Shown here piece by piece: positions 1-8,930 of a stretch of DNA of 64,000 nucleotides. The DNA comes from Acetobacter farinalis. GTDB taxonomy: Bacteria; Pseudomonadota; Alphaproteobacteria; Acetobacterales; Acetobacteraceae. A program made the position numbers and the translations under genes. The notes under the pieces are model-generated. The model had not been told where the DNA came from. It ran no database searches and saw only the letters and a list, made by a program, of their open reading frames with translations. The number at the start of each line of letters is the position of its first letter. The stretch's first letter is position 1. The DNA lies in assembly GCF_011516935.1 (NCBI RefSeq), contig NZ_WOTF01000006.1:34778-98777 (forward strand), in the 5' to 3' direction.

Positions 1-1123
1 GAAGATCGAGCTGTCTTCCGCCAAGGAAACGGAAGTCAACCTGCCGTTCATCACCGCGGACGCATCCGGTCCGAAGCATCTGCTGCTGAAGCTGACCCGC
101 GCCAAGCTGGAAAGCCTTGTTGATGACCTGATCCAGCGCACGCTCGAGCCCTGCAAGGCAGCGCTGAAGGATGCTGGCATTTCTGCTTCCGAAGTGGATG
201 AAGTCATCCTCGTCGGTGGTATGACCCGCATGCCCAAGGTGATTGAAGCCGTTAAGCAGTTCTTCGGGAAAGACCCTGCCCGTAACGTGAACCCGGATGA
301 AGTGGTGGCCATTGGTGCCGCTATTCAGGGTGCGGTGCTGAAAGGGGACGTGAAGGACGTTCTGCTGCTGGACGTGACTCCGCTTTCTCTCGGCATTGAA
401 ACGCTGGGCGGCGTGTTCACACGTCTGATCGACCGGAACACGACCATCCCGACGAAGAAGAGCCAGACCTTCTCCACGGCGGAAGACAACCAGAACGCCG
501 TGACCATCAAGGTCTATCAGGGCGAACGTGAAATGGCAGCGGACAACAAGCTGCTGGGTAACTTCGACCTGACGGGCATTGCCCCGGCTCCGCGTGGCGT
601 GCCGCAGATTGAAGTGACATTCGATATCGATGCCAACGGTATTGTCTCCGTCTCCGCCAAGGACAAGGCAACCGGCAAGGAACAGCAGATCAAGATCCAG
701 GCTTCTGGTGGTCTGTCCGACAGCGATATCGAAAAGATGGTGAAAGACGCTGAAGCGAACGCTGAAGCCGATAAAGCCAAGCGTGAACAGGTTGAAGTGC
801 GTAACAACGCGGAAAGCCTTGTGCATCAGGTCGAAAAGTCTCTGTCTGAAGCCGGTGACAAGGTTCCGGCTGCTGACAAAACGGAAGCTGAAAGCGCGAT
901 TGCGGCAGTCAAGACCGCTCTTGAAGGCAGCGATGCGGAAGCCATCAAGACGGCAAGTGACCGCCTGACACAGGCCGCCATGAAGATTGGTGAAGCAGTC
1001 TATAAGGCTGGTCAGGCGGGTGAAGCCGCTCCGGCAGGAGAAGCCGGTACTGCGGGTGCCCAGCCGCATGACGAGAAAATTGTCGATGCGGACTTTGAAG
1101 ACGTGAACGACAAAAAGTCCTGA
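1..1123 (+). CDS. dnaK: Chaperone protein DnaK (Hsp70), C-terminal part
   Basis: This is the 3' part of dnaK; the reading frame is open from base 2, so the start lies outside the window. DnaK is the cytosolic ATP-driven chaperone that works with DnaJ and GrpE. Visible are the end of the nucleotide-binding domain (the phosphate-2/adenosine motif [12 protein letters not shown]), the linker [16 protein letters not shown], the substrate-binding beta domain and the helical lid. The protein ends in an Ala/Gly-rich tail followed by the acidic [16 protein letters not shown], close to the EEVK-type end of the family. dnaJ follows 150 bp downstream, the usual heat-shock pairing. Confidence 0.98.
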   Translation, partial: KIELSSAKETEVNLPFITADASGPKHLLLKLTRAKLESLVDDLIQRTLEPCKAALKDAGISASEVDEVILVGGMTRMPKVIEAVKQFFGKDPARNVNPDEVVAIGAAIQGAVLKGDVKDVLLLDVTPLSLGIETLGGVFTRLIDRNTTIPTKKSQTFSTAEDNQNAVTIKVYQGEREMAADNKLLGNFDLTGIAPAPRGVPQIEVTFDIDANGIVSVSAKDKATGKEQQIKIQASGGLSDSDIEKMVKDAEANAEADKAKREQVEVRNNAESLVHQVEKSLSEAGDKVPAADKTEAESAIAAVKTALEGSDAEAIKTASDRLTQAAMKIGEAVYKAGQAGEAAPAGEAGTAGAQPHDEKIVDADFEDVNDKKS

Positions 1124-1137
1124 TCGGACGCTGTTAT

Positions 1138-1180
1138 CCGGTGCTGCGCTGTGCGCAGGGCAGCACCGGCCTTTATTTTC
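1138..1180 (+). terminator. Hairpin between dnaK and dnaJ
   Basis: A 10-bp perfect stem (CCGGTGCTGC at 1138-1147 with GCAGCACCGG at 1160-1169) is followed by CCTTTATTTT. It looks like an intrinsic terminator, possibly partial, that would lower dnaJ expression relative to dnaK. Confidence 0.6.
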
Positions 1181-1273
1181 CGGCGTCCGCGCTTCTTGGA
1201 AGGCGGGCGCTTTTTGCTATCCCGGACATCTGTTGCGCTTTTGTAAAAAGCAGTTTCCTGCAAGAGGACTTCT

Positions 1274-2422
1274 ATGGCCATCAAGGTTGATTATTACGAA
1301 ATTCTTGAAGTTTCCCGGACTGTTTCATCCGATGAACTCAAGAAAGCGTATCGTAAGCTGGCCATGCAATATCATCCGGACCGCAACCCCGGAGATGCAG
1401 CGGCTGAAGCGAAATTCAAGGAAATCAATCAGGCCTATGATGTTCTGAAAGATGACCAGAAGCGCGCGGCTTATGATCGTTTTGGGCATTCCGCCTTTGA
1501 AAACGGTGGCGGTGGCCCCGGTGGGTTTGACTTCCACGGTTTTGGCGGTGGTGGTGGCGGTGGTCTGGGCGATATTTTCGAGCAGATGTTCGGAGATATG
1601 ATGGGTGGCCGCCGTGGTGGCCGTGCCCGTACGGGTAACGATATTCAGACCCATGTTGAAATCACGCTGGAAGAAGCCTTTGCCGGCGTGAAAAAGGATG
1701 TGCGGATCATCACGCGCGTGGCGTGTGACTCCTGCCATGGCACGGGCTCCAATGATGGCGAGGCCGGCGCGGAAACCTGCCCGAGCTGCCATGGTGCGGG
1801 AAAGGTGCGGGCGCAGCAGGGGTTCTTTGTGGTGGAACGGCCTTGCCCGACCTGCCACGGCGCCGGGCGCGTTGTGAAAAACCCGTGCAAGGTCTGCCAT
1901 GGGGAAGGGACGGTCGAAAAGGAACGGACCCTGGCCGTGCAGATTCCCGCCGGTGTGGAAGATGGCACCCGGATCCGCATTTCTGGTGAGGGTGAAGCCG
2001 GCGGTCAGGGTGTGCCTGCCGGGGATCTGTATGTGCATGTGTCTGTTTCAGAACACAGCATTTTCCAGCGTGATGGTGCGAACGTCTATTGTCGCGTCCC
2101 GCTGCGGATGGGGCAGGCGGCTCTGGGCACGGAAATTGAAGTGCCGGTTATTGATGGGAACCGCGCCAAGGTCAAAATCCCTGCGGGCACACAGACTGGC
2201 GCGCATTTCCGCCTGCGTGGCAAGGGCTTTTCTGTTCTGCGTTCCAGTGCGCGGGGGGATATGTATATTCAGGTAACGGTGGAAACGCCGCAGCACCTGA
2301 GCAAGCGCCAGAAAGAACTGCTGGAAGAGTTTGAAAAGGAAGCGGGTGAAAACGTGAAGGGAAGCCCGGAACATACGGGGTTCTTCGCCCGTGTTCGGGA
2401 CTTTTTTGAAAACAAGGGATAA
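1274..2422 (+). CDS. dnaJ: Chaperone protein DnaJ (Hsp40)
   Basis: The 382-residue co-chaperone stimulates DnaK ATPase and delivers unfolded substrates. The J domain occupies about residues 1-70 with the HPD motif at 34-36. It is followed by a Gly/Phe-rich stretch (about 75-110), then four zinc-binding CxxCxGxG repeats ([32 protein letters not shown]) and the C-terminal substrate-binding domains. All class-I DnaJ elements are present. The start ATG is preceded by AAGAGG (1262-1267). It lies downstream of dnaK in the same orientation. Confidence 0.98.
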   Translation: MAIKVDYYEILEVSRTVSSDELKKAYRKLAMQYHPDRNPGDAAAEAKFKEINQAYDVLKDDQKRAAYDRFGHSAFENGGGGPGGFDFHGFGGGGGGGLGDIFEQMFGDMMGGRRGGRARTGNDIQTHVEITLEEAFAGVKKDVRIITRVACDSCHGTGSNDGEAGAETCPSCHGAGKVRAQQGFFVVERPCPTCHGAGRVVKNPCKVCHGEGTVEKERTLAVQIPAGVEDGTRIRISGEGEAGGQGVPAGDLYVHVSVSEHSIFQRDGANVYCRVPLRMGQAALGTEIEVPVIDGNRAKVKIPAGTQTGAHFRLRGKGFSVLRSSARGDMYIQVTVETPQHLSKRQKELLEEFEKEAGENVKGSPEHTGFFARVRDFFENKG

Positions 2423-2458
2423 TGCTGCCTCGGCATTTTTCCTGATGGGTTTTTCCGT

Positions 2459-2490
2459 AAGCCGGGCACTCTGTGTGTCCGGCTTTCTGG
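2459..2490 (+). terminator. Hairpin after dnaJ
   Basis: AAGCCGG (2459-2465) pairs with CCGGCTT (2479-2485), followed by TTCT. It is a modest terminator candidate between dnaJ and dapB. Confidence 0.4.
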
Positions 2491-2522
2491 TATGGTGCGT
2501 GTAAAAAGAAGGAACTTTCCGC

Positions 2523-3317
2523 ATGACAGATCAGGCGCTGCGTATCGGCATTGCAGGCGTTACCGGGCGTGTGGGCCGCCTGCTGGTGGAGGAAGTGCAG
2601 GCCGCCGGGGCTGTGCTTGCAGGAGGCACGGCACGGGATCAGGCGAAAGCAGCCGGTCTGCCGGAAGGCCTGCCTCTGTATACGGACATGGCCAGTCTGG
2701 CGGCTGTCAGTGATGTGGTGATCGATTTTACCCATGCGGAAACGGTCCTGCCGCATGCGCAGGTTCTGGCGGAGCAGGGCGCGGCGTGGGTGCTGGGCAC
2801 AACCGGCCTTTCCGAAGCACAGCAGGCGGCCGTCATGCAGGCGGCTGAGCGGATCGGGATTGTTCATGCGGCCAATTTTTCCGCAGGCGTTACGCTGGTG
2901 CGGCGTCTGGCGCAGATGATGGGGCAGGCGCTGCCCGCCAACTCCTATGACGCCGAGATTGTTGAAATGCACCATCGGCAGAAGGTCGATGCGCCATCAG
3001 GCACGGCCCTGGCGATTGGGGAGGCTGTGGCAAAGGGGCGGGGTGTTGCACTGGCTGCTGTGCGGGAGAGCGGGCGGGATGGCCATACCGGCCCGCGCGC
3101 GCCGGGCGCCATCGGGTTTGCCGCCCTCAGAGGCGGGCAGATTGTCGGCGAGCATGAGGTTCTGTTCACCTCGGCGGATGAGCAGATCACCCTGACACAT
3201 CGGGCGTTTGACCGGCGCGTGTTCGCGGCTGGTGCGGTGCGGGCGGCGCTCTGGCTGAAAGGGCGTCCAGCCGGATATTACGGGATGGAAGAGGTACTCG
3301 GCCTGCCACCCTGCTGA
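2523..3317 (+). CDS. dapB: 4-hydroxy-tetrahydrodipicolinate reductase
   Basis: DapB reduces the dihydrodipicolinate precursor with NAD(P)H in the lysine and meso-diaminopimelate pathway. The N-terminal Rossmann motif is GIAGVTGRVGR (about residues 9-19), and the family signature EIVEMHHRQKVDAPSGTAL carries the catalytic HH and the K residue. Length (264 aa) is typical. The start ATG has an AAGGAA ribosome site about 9 bases upstream. It sits behind dnaJ in the same direction, probably with its own promoter or by read-through. Confidence 0.97.
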   Translation: MTDQALRIGIAGVTGRVGRLLVEEVQAAGAVLAGGTARDQAKAAGLPEGLPLYTDMASLAAVSDVVIDFTHAETVLPHAQVLAEQGAAWVLGTTGLSEAQQAAVMQAAERIGIVHAANFSAGVTLVRRLAQMMGQALPANSYDAEIVEMHHRQKVDAPSGTALAIGEAVAKGRGVALAAVRESGRDGHTGPRAPGAIGFAALRGGQIVGEHEVLFTSADEQITLTHRAFDRRVFAAGAVRAALWLKGRPAGYYGMEEVLGLPPC

Positions 3318-3605
3318 GGTGTGTTGCAGTTTTTTAATGCGCTGACTCGATATACTTTTAGTGGTAGTGATTTTTTTTCATATCCGCTTGTGTATGGCAG
3401 TATTCTGCGGCCCATGTGCCGGAATAAGCCACATTTGATGCGGGAAATATGCGGTATTCAGGGGGTGGGGGAGACGGTCCTGATCCCTGCATGGCCGTAA
3501 TACACTTGACCATTCGCCACTATTCCGCCACACGGTCCCGTCGCCTTTTCTTAAGGCGGCGGTCACAATTCCTTATTCATAGTGCGTGGGGCAGACGGCA
3601 CCATC
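3318..3605 (+). promoter_or_regulatory. Long metK leader with strong hairpin
   Basis: This 288-base stretch between dapB and metK has no convincing ORF. Its 3' part contains a 10-bp hairpin (CCGTCGCCTT at 3538-3547 with AAGGCGGCGG at 3553-3562, one G-T pair), ending 43 bases before the metK ATG. A structured leader before metK suggests S-adenosylmethionine or methionine control, but I do not recognise a known SAM riboswitch class here. Confidence 0.35.
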
Positions 3606-4793
3606 ATGCGTAAAGACGGCGATTTCCTGTTTACCTCGGAATCTGTTTCCGAAGGTCATCCAGACAAGGTTGCAGACCGGATCAGCGATACTGTTCTGGA
3701 TGCTTATCTTGCAGCGGACCCGGAAGCCCGCGTGGCCTGTGAAACGCTGGTAACCACAAACCGGATCATTCTGGCCGGTGAGGTGCGTGGCCCCTCCTCC
3801 GTGACGTCCGAAGGCCTTATCGAGGCTGCACGGGCTGCGGTGAAGGACATTGGGTACGATCAGGAGGGTTTCTCCTGGCGCACGGCTGATGCCGCCAACT
3901 ACCTGCACGCCCAGTCTGCTGACATTGCAGTGGGTGTGGACAGCGCAGGCGACAAGGACGAAGGCGCGGGCGACCAGGGCATCATGTTCGGTCATGCCTC
4001 CACCGAGACCGACACCCTGATGCCGGCAACCATCTATTACGCACACCGCATCCTGCACGAAATTCGTGACCTGCGCCGTGCGGGTGACCCGCGCGCCGCC
4101 GGCCTTCAGCCGGACGCGAAAAGCCAGGTCACGCTGCGCTACGTCAACGGTCGCCCTGTAGGGGCCACATCCGTTGTGATCTCCACCCAGCATGATGAAG
4201 GCGTAAGCCAGAAAAAGCTGCGTGAAGAGCTGGGCGAGATCGTGCGTGGCGTTCTGCCGGAGGGCTGGATGCCGCCGGAAGACGAACTCTACGTCAACCC
4301 CACCGGGATCTTCGTGATTGGTGGTCCGGACGGGGATTGCGGTCTGACCGGGCGCAAGATTATTGTGGACACCTACGGTGGCGCAGCCCCGCATGGCGGC
4401 GGTGCCTTCTCCGGTAAGGACCCGACAAAGGTTGACCGTTCCGCGGCCTATGCCTGCCGCTATCTGGCCAAGAACGTTGTGGCTGCCGGTCTTGCAGACC
4501 GTTGCACGCTTCAGGTATCTTACGCCATTGGCGTGTCTCATCCGCTGTCTGTCTATGTGGATCTGGATGGCACAGGCAAGGATGTGGATGAAGCCCGTCT
4601 GGGTGCCGTTCTGCGTGAGGTGATGGATCTCTCCCCGCGTGGTATCCGCAACCATCTGCGTCTGAACCGCCCGATTTACGCGGAAACCTCTGCTTATGGC
4701 CATTTCGGCCGTACGCCGGATGATGCGCGTGATAACTTTACGTGGGAGCGCACCGATCTGGTGGATGCCCTGCGTGGCGCCTTCAACCGCTAA
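3606..4793 (+). CDS. metK: S-adenosylmethionine synthase
   Basis: MetK makes S-adenosylmethionine from methionine and ATP. The 395-residue protein shows the N-terminal [13 protein letters not shown] motif (GHPDK at 17-21), the [12 protein letters not shown] loop, and the glycine-rich [19 protein letters not shown] segment that binds ATP and metal. The ATG at 3606 (MRKDGDFLF) was chosen over an in-frame GTG at 3582 because family members start just before the DxLFTSESV motif. trmB follows after 14 bases, so the two are probably co-transcribed. Confidence 0.98.
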   Translation: MRKDGDFLFTSESVSEGHPDKVADRISDTVLDAYLAADPEARVACETLVTTNRIILAGEVRGPSSVTSEGLIEAARAAVKDIGYDQEGFSWRTADAANYLHAQSADIAVGVDSAGDKDEGAGDQGIMFGHASTETDTLMPATIYYAHRILHEIRDLRRAGDPRAAGLQPDAKSQVTLRYVNGRPVGATSVVISTQHDEGVSQKKLREELGEIVRGVLPEGWMPPEDELYVNPTGIFVIGGPDGDCGLTGRKIIVDTYGGAAPHGGGAFSGKDPTKVDRSAAYACRYLAKNVVAAGLADRCTLQVSYAIGVSHPLSVYVDLDGTGKDVDEARLGAVLREVMDLSPRGIRNHLRLNRPIYAETSAYGHFGRTPDDARDNFTWERTDLVDALRGAFNR

Positions 4794-4807
4794 GGTTTGA
4801 AGACACG

Positions 4808-5521
4808 ATGACGGAGGAAGTGCGCGGGCCGGACGTCAAGCCGTCGCCTGAACGACTTTACGGACGCCCGCGTGGCCACTCGCTGCGCCCCCGTCAGCAA
4901 CGCCTTCTGGATGAGGCTCTGCCCCGCCTGCGCTTTCCGCTGGATCGCGCGGGTGAACCGGGCACAGCCTTTACCCGCCCGCCCGAACAGATCTGGTTTG
5001 AAGTCGGATTCGGCGGCGGAGAACACGTGGTGGCGCAGCATAATGCCCACCCCGATGTCGGCTATATTGCCTCTGAAGTTTTTGATAACGGCCTGTGCTC
5101 TCTGCTGACCCGCTTCGTGCCGGTTGGGCAGGAGTCGCATTCCGCTGTTCCCGAGATGCTGCGCCTGTGGGATGATGATGCCCGCGTGCTGCTGCGGGCC
5201 ATGCCCGATGCCTCGCTGGACCGGCTGTTCCTGATGTTTCCAGACCCGTGGCCCAAGGCCCGTCACGCCAAGCGGCGCTTCATGCACCCGGAAAACGTGG
5301 CTCTTGTTGCCCGCCTGCTCAAGCCCGGTGCTGTCTGGCGCGTGGCGAGTGATGACCCGACCTATCAGGCATGGGTTGAAGAGGTCATGGGCGCACAGGC
5401 GTTTTTCGATGCACCGCCGCCGGTTTCTGAACGACCGGACGGCTGGTTTCCGACCCGTTATGAAGCCAAGGCGATCGCGGCAGGGCGCCAGCCGCTGTAT
5501 TGGACCTTTACGCGTCGGTAA
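4808..5521 (+). CDS. trmB: tRNA (guanine-N7-)-methyltransferase
   Basis: TrmB methylates G46 in the variable loop of tRNAs using SAM. The protein (237 aa) has the SAM-binding EVGFGGGEH motif and the hallmark FPDPWPKARHAKRRF motif, with the conserved DNGL segment in between. The ATG at 4808 is chosen; an upstream in-frame GTG at 4742 would overlap metK by 52 bases. Its position directly behind metK links SAM supply and a SAM user. Confidence 0.93.
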   Translation: MTEEVRGPDVKPSPERLYGRPRGHSLRPRQQRLLDEALPRLRFPLDRAGEPGTAFTRPPEQIWFEVGFGGGEHVVAQHNAHPDVGYIASEVFDNGLCSLLTRFVPVGQESHSAVPEMLRLWDDDARVLLRAMPDASLDRLFLMFPDPWPKARHAKRRFMHPENVALVARLLKPGAVWRVASDDPTYQAWVEEVMGAQAFFDAPPPVSERPDGWFPTRYEAKAIAAGRQPLYWTFTRR

Positions 5522-5612
5522 AAGGTTTTGAGGTGCGGGGCGGTTGCTCCCGCGCCGCTTGTTGGCTAATGAGCCGCCTTACTTCAGGCTTAGCCGTGCG
5601 AAAGGTCCGCCA

Positions 5613-7190
5613 ATGAACCAGACGACGCAACCCGTGCGCCGCGCATTGATTTCTGTTTCCGATAAAACGGGGCTTCTTGACCTCGGGCGCGCGCTGGTCG
5701 CGCACGGTGCGGAAATTCTTTCCACAGGGGGTTCCGCCCGCGCGCTGCGTGAAGCGGGCCTGCCCGTGACCGAGGTGTCTGACCACACCGGATTCCCCGA
5801 GATTCTCGATGGCCGCGTGAAAACGCTCGTGCCCAAGATTCATGGCGGTATCCTCGGGCGGCGTGACCTGCCTGCGCATGTGGCCCAGATGGAAGAGCAC
5901 GGCATCGCCCCGATCGATCTGGTTGCGGTCAACCTGTATCCGTTTGAAAAAACGGTTGCTTCCGGCGCTGGCGCTGAAGATTGCATTGAAAACATTGATA
6001 TTGGCGGCCCGGCCCTGATCCGCGCGGCGGCTAAAAACCATGACCATGTGGTGGTGCTGACCGATACCGCCCAGTATGCGGGGCTGATCGAGGCTCTGGG
6101 GCAGGGCGGCAGCACGCTGGAGATGCGCCGTGGCTATGCCGGTGCGGCCTATGCCCGCACCGCCGCGTATGATGCCGCCATTGCGGCATGGTTTGCCGCA
6201 CAGGCGCAGGACACCCTGCCGGAGCGCTTTGTGCTGGCTGGCCAGCGTGCGGAAGTATTGCGCTATGGTGAAAACCCGCACCAGCAGGCCGCGTTCTACA
6301 AAGATGGCAGCACACGCCCCGGTGTGGCCACGGCTGTGCAGGTGCAGGGCAAGGCCCTCTCCTACAACAACATCAATGATACGGATGCCGCGTTTGAAGC
6401 CGTGGCAGAGTTTGACCGCCCTGCGGTGGTGATTGTCAAACATGCCAACCCATGTGGTGTGGCGGTGGGTGACACGCTTTCCGCCTGCTGGGACAGCGCG
6501 CTGCGGTGTGACCCGGTTTCGGCCTTTGGCGGCATTGTCGCGTTGAACCGCACGTTGGATGCGGCAACAGCGAGCAAAATTGCCACGCTTTTCACTGAGG
6601 TGATTGTCGCTCCGGATGCGGAGGAAGAGGCGAAAGCCATTCTGGCCAGCAAGAAAAATCTGCGCCTGCTGCTTACCGGTGGCTTGCCGGATGCGGCGGC
6701 GGCGGGTGTGGTTGTGCGCTCTGTGGCCGGTGGTTTTCTGGCGCAGACCCGTGACAACGGGCAGATTCGCCCCGAGTCCCTGCGTGTTGTGACAAAACGC
6801 GCCCCCACCGCACAGGAAATGGAAGACCTGATGTTTGCCTTCCGTGTGGCCAAGCACGTGAAGTCCAACGCCATTGTCTATGCGAAAAATAACGCCACGG
6901 TAGGGATTGGCGCAGGCCAGATGAGCCGTGTCGACTCTGCGCGGATTGCCGCCAGCAAAAGCGGAGAAGCAGCTAAGGCAGCCGGGCAGGATGCACCGCT
7001 CACGCACGGTTCCGTGGCGGCGTCTGATGCATTCTTCCCGTTTGCGGATGGGCTGGAAACCATTGTGGTCGCTGGCGCAACCGCCGTTATCCAGCCGGGT
7101 GGGTCCATCCGGGATGATGAGGTGATTGCTGCGGCCGATGCCGCCGGGATTGCCATGGTCTTTACCGGTATGCGTCATTTCCGTCACTGA
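5613..7190 (+). CDS. purH: Bifunctional AICAR transformylase / IMP cyclohydrolase
   Basis: PurH catalyses the last two steps of de novo IMP synthesis. The N-terminal IMP cyclohydrolase domain begins with [11 protein letters not shown] and contains [14 protein letters not shown]; the AICAR transformylase domain includes the GENPHQ motif and [10 protein letters not shown] (catalytic Lys-His). With the ATG at 5613 the protein is 525 aa, the normal length. The frame is open from 5544, but the upstream residues do not match the family, so the shorter start is preferred. Confidence 0.97.
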   Translation: MNQTTQPVRRALISVSDKTGLLDLGRALVAHGAEILSTGGSARALREAGLPVTEVSDHTGFPEILDGRVKTLVPKIHGGILGRRDLPAHVAQMEEHGIAPIDLVAVNLYPFEKTVASGAGAEDCIENIDIGGPALIRAAAKNHDHVVVLTDTAQYAGLIEALGQGGSTLEMRRGYAGAAYARTAAYDAAIAAWFAAQAQDTLPERFVLAGQRAEVLRYGENPHQQAAFYKDGSTRPGVATAVQVQGKALSYNNINDTDAAFEAVAEFDRPAVVIVKHANPCGVAVGDTLSACWDSALRCDPVSAFGGIVALNRTLDAATASKIATLFTEVIVAPDAEEEAKAILASKKNLRLLLTGGLPDAAAAGVVVRSVAGGFLAQTRDNGQIRPESLRVVTKRAPTAQEMEDLMFAFRVAKHVKSNAIVYAKNNATVGIGAGQMSRVDSARIAASKSGEAAKAAGQDAPLTHGSVAASDAFFPFADGLETIVVAGATAVIQPGGSIRDDEVIAAADAAGIAMVFTGMRHFRH

Positions 7191-7307
7191 CACGCTTTTC
7201 CGGCTCTTGCCGGATGCGGATTCCTGACGAAGAATAGAGCGTTTTCATCCTTGTTCCGGCCTGAAGTCCGCGTGATTTCGGGCTGGATCGCTCCTTTTGG
7301 TTGATCC

Positions 7308-8072
7308 ATGCGCTCTCTGCTCTCGCTTCCAGCTTTTTTTCTGGCATCGTCCGTCGCTCTAGCTGCCCCCGCCTCTCAGGGGCCTGCCGGACGGCAGGAT
7401 GCAGCAGCGTTTGCTTCACACCAGACTGCGACAGAAAAGGAAGCGGACGGCGTTTATGATCTGTCCGGCCTGCCGCGCTTTACGGGGCAGGTGGCGCAGT
7501 TTCTGCCCTCCTCCCATGGCAGCGTGATCGGCCTTGTGCTGGCGGATGGCACACAGGTGTTTGTCTCGCCCGATCAGGGGCACACGCTGGCCGGGTCGAT
7601 CAAACCTGGAGAGACTGTCGAGATTCGCGGGATTAAAGGCCGCACACTCCCTATTATCCGGGCGTTTGGCATTACCAGCCCGCGTGGGCGCAGTATGCAG
7701 GACACCTTCATTGCCATGCCGCGCCAGTCCACCGAGATGATTGCAGGACCCGATCTGGTGCTGCATGGCGAAGTCTGGATGCCGCTCTATGATCTGGACG
7801 GCAAGCTGAGTGGCGCGGTGCTGAAAGACCATTCCGTGATCTATCTTGCCCCCAGTGAGGCCGCGCGTCTGGCGGCCTGGCTGAAACCGGGCCAGATGCT
7901 CTATGCCGTGGGCACGGGCAGCAGTGGTGATCTGGGTGTTGCGATCGACGCACGGGAAATAGGACCAGCCGCCAATCAGATGGTCGGAGTGGCGGTGGGG
8001 AATGCTCCCCCGCCTGGCCCTGCGCCGGGGAGTGCTGGATATGATATTATTCCGGGCTCAGAAGGGCATTAA
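7308..8072 (+). CDS. Secreted protein of unknown function
   Basis: The 254-residue protein begins with a clear signal peptide (MRSLLSLPAFFLASSVALAA, cleavage likely after ALA near residue 20). The mature part has a beta-rich look with two similar halves: each contains a G(Q/E)VxxFLP- or GEVWMPL-like strand, a VxxLVLADGTQVF- or AVLKDHSVIY-like segment and a LKPGQ/IKPGE turn, as in small OB-like domains. The C-terminus is Pro/Gly-rich. I recognise no named family and propose no function; it is probably periplasmic. Confidence 0.75.
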   Translation: MRSLLSLPAFFLASSVALAAPASQGPAGRQDAAAFASHQTATEKEADGVYDLSGLPRFTGQVAQFLPSSHGSVIGLVLADGTQVFVSPDQGHTLAGSIKPGETVEIRGIKGRTLPIIRAFGITSPRGRSMQDTFIAMPRQSTEMIAGPDLVLHGEVWMPLYDLDGKLSGAVLKDHSVIYLAPSEAARLAAWLKPGQMLYAVGTGSSGDLGVAIDAREIGPAANQMVGVAVGNAPPPGPAPGSAGYDIIPGSEGH

Positions 8073-8201
8073 CAGGCTGCGTTGGGTAACCGCTTGAGTC
8101 CAAAGCGAGAGAACTTTTCTTTTCTCCCTGCGTTGTGCTGAGGGACATGCAAGGCCGTATCGATCTTCCGTGAGATTACGGCACTCCTGAGGAGAAGCGA
8201 G

Positions 8202-8369
8202 ATGCCTATTCTGCGGTGGTTTCTGGCTTTTCTGATTCTGGCCATGCTTGCCTCCCTCTTTGGGTTTGGGGGAGCGGCTTCCGGGTTTGCCAGTATTGCG
8301 AAAGTTCTACTGTTTATTTTTGTTGTGCTGCTGGTGGCCAGTTTTTTCTTTGGTCGCTCACGCGGCTGA
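8202..8369 (+). CDS. Small DUF1328/UPF0391-type membrane protein
   Basis: A 55-residue protein starts at ATG 8202 with a good ribosome site (GAGGAG, 8189-8194). It has two hydrophobic segments (about residues 5-24 and 33-50) separated by FGFGGAASGFASIAK, which matches the YtjA/DUF1328 family (LLGFGGIAxxxAxIAK). Members are small inner-membrane proteins, often stress-induced, with unknown mechanism. Confidence 0.8.
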   Translation: MPILRWFLAFLILAMLASLFGFGGAASGFASIAKVLLFIFVVLLVASFFFGRSRG

Positions 8370-8420
8370 AGGGCCAGCCGTCCACACGCCCTGATGTGGA
8401 AAGATGAGAAAAACGGAAAA

Positions 8421-8454
8421 GCGTGTTGTCCTGAAAAGGCAGCACGCTTTTTTT
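8421..8454 (+). terminator. Rho-independent terminator
   Basis: GCGTGTTGTCC and GGCAGCACGC form a hairpin with small mismatches, followed by seven T. It ends the transcript of the small membrane protein. Confidence 0.75.
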
Positions 8455-8525
8455 ATGATCAGTGGCCCAGAGGGGCCCGAAGTGAGTAAGGTAGGGCAGG
8501 TAGTATGGGGGAAGGGCCTGCATTC

Positions 8526-8870
8526 ATGGAAAAGCCGATGGACCATATTCTCTGGTCGGATTTTGAAAAAATTGTGATGGTTTCTGGCACTATTCTGCGT
8601 GCCGAACCTTTTCCCGAAGCCCGCAAACCGGCCTTTAAAATCTGGGTGGATTTCGGGCCGTATGGTGAGCGCAAAACCAGTGCGCAGGTCACACGCCTTT
8701 ACACGCCGGAGACTCTGATCGGGCGGCAGATTATCGGGATTATCAATTTCCCTGAAAAGCAGATTGGTCCGTTTCGTTCCCAGTTTCTGCTTGCGGGGTT
8801 TGAAACGGAACAGGGTGTTGTGCTGGCTTCTCTGGAAAGGCCGGTGCCCAACGGCACCCGGTTAAGCTGA
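8526..8870 (+). CDS. CsaA-like tRNA-binding domain protein
   Basis: The 114-residue protein is a stand-alone tRNA-binding OB-fold of the CsaA/EMAP-II type. Features are the [20 protein letters not shown] opening, the AQVTRL strand, and the ending [20 protein letters not shown] with PNGTR. Bacterial CsaA proteins are small homodimers with reported chaperone-like or tRNA-binding activity. Start at 8526 is preferred because of the GGGGGAAGGG upstream; an in-frame ATG at 8505 is possible. It converges with glyS across a bidirectional terminator. Confidence 0.85.
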   Translation: MEKPMDHILWSDFEKIVMVSGTILRAEPFPEARKPAFKIWVDFGPYGERKTSAQVTRLYTPETLIGRQIIGIINFPEKQIGPFRSQFLLAGFETEQGVVLASLERPVPNGTRLS

Positions 8871-8905
8871 AAAAAAGGGGACGTGGTGTGGCACCACGTC
8901 CCCCT
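8871..8905. terminator. Bidirectional terminator
   Basis: GGGGACGTGGTG pairs perfectly with CACCACGTCCCC across a three-base loop. It is preceded by six or more A, which gives a T-run for the minus-strand transcript. It serves the converging CsaA-like gene and glyS. Confidence 0.75.
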
Positions 8906-8930
8906 TCAGAATTCAGCCCCGGAGAAGGGG

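Noticed and set aside
3318..3605. Known SAM-II-type riboswitch before metK
   Set aside because: I could not find the conserved GCTAAA-type pseudoknot segment or other recognisable core; only a generic structured leader is claimed.
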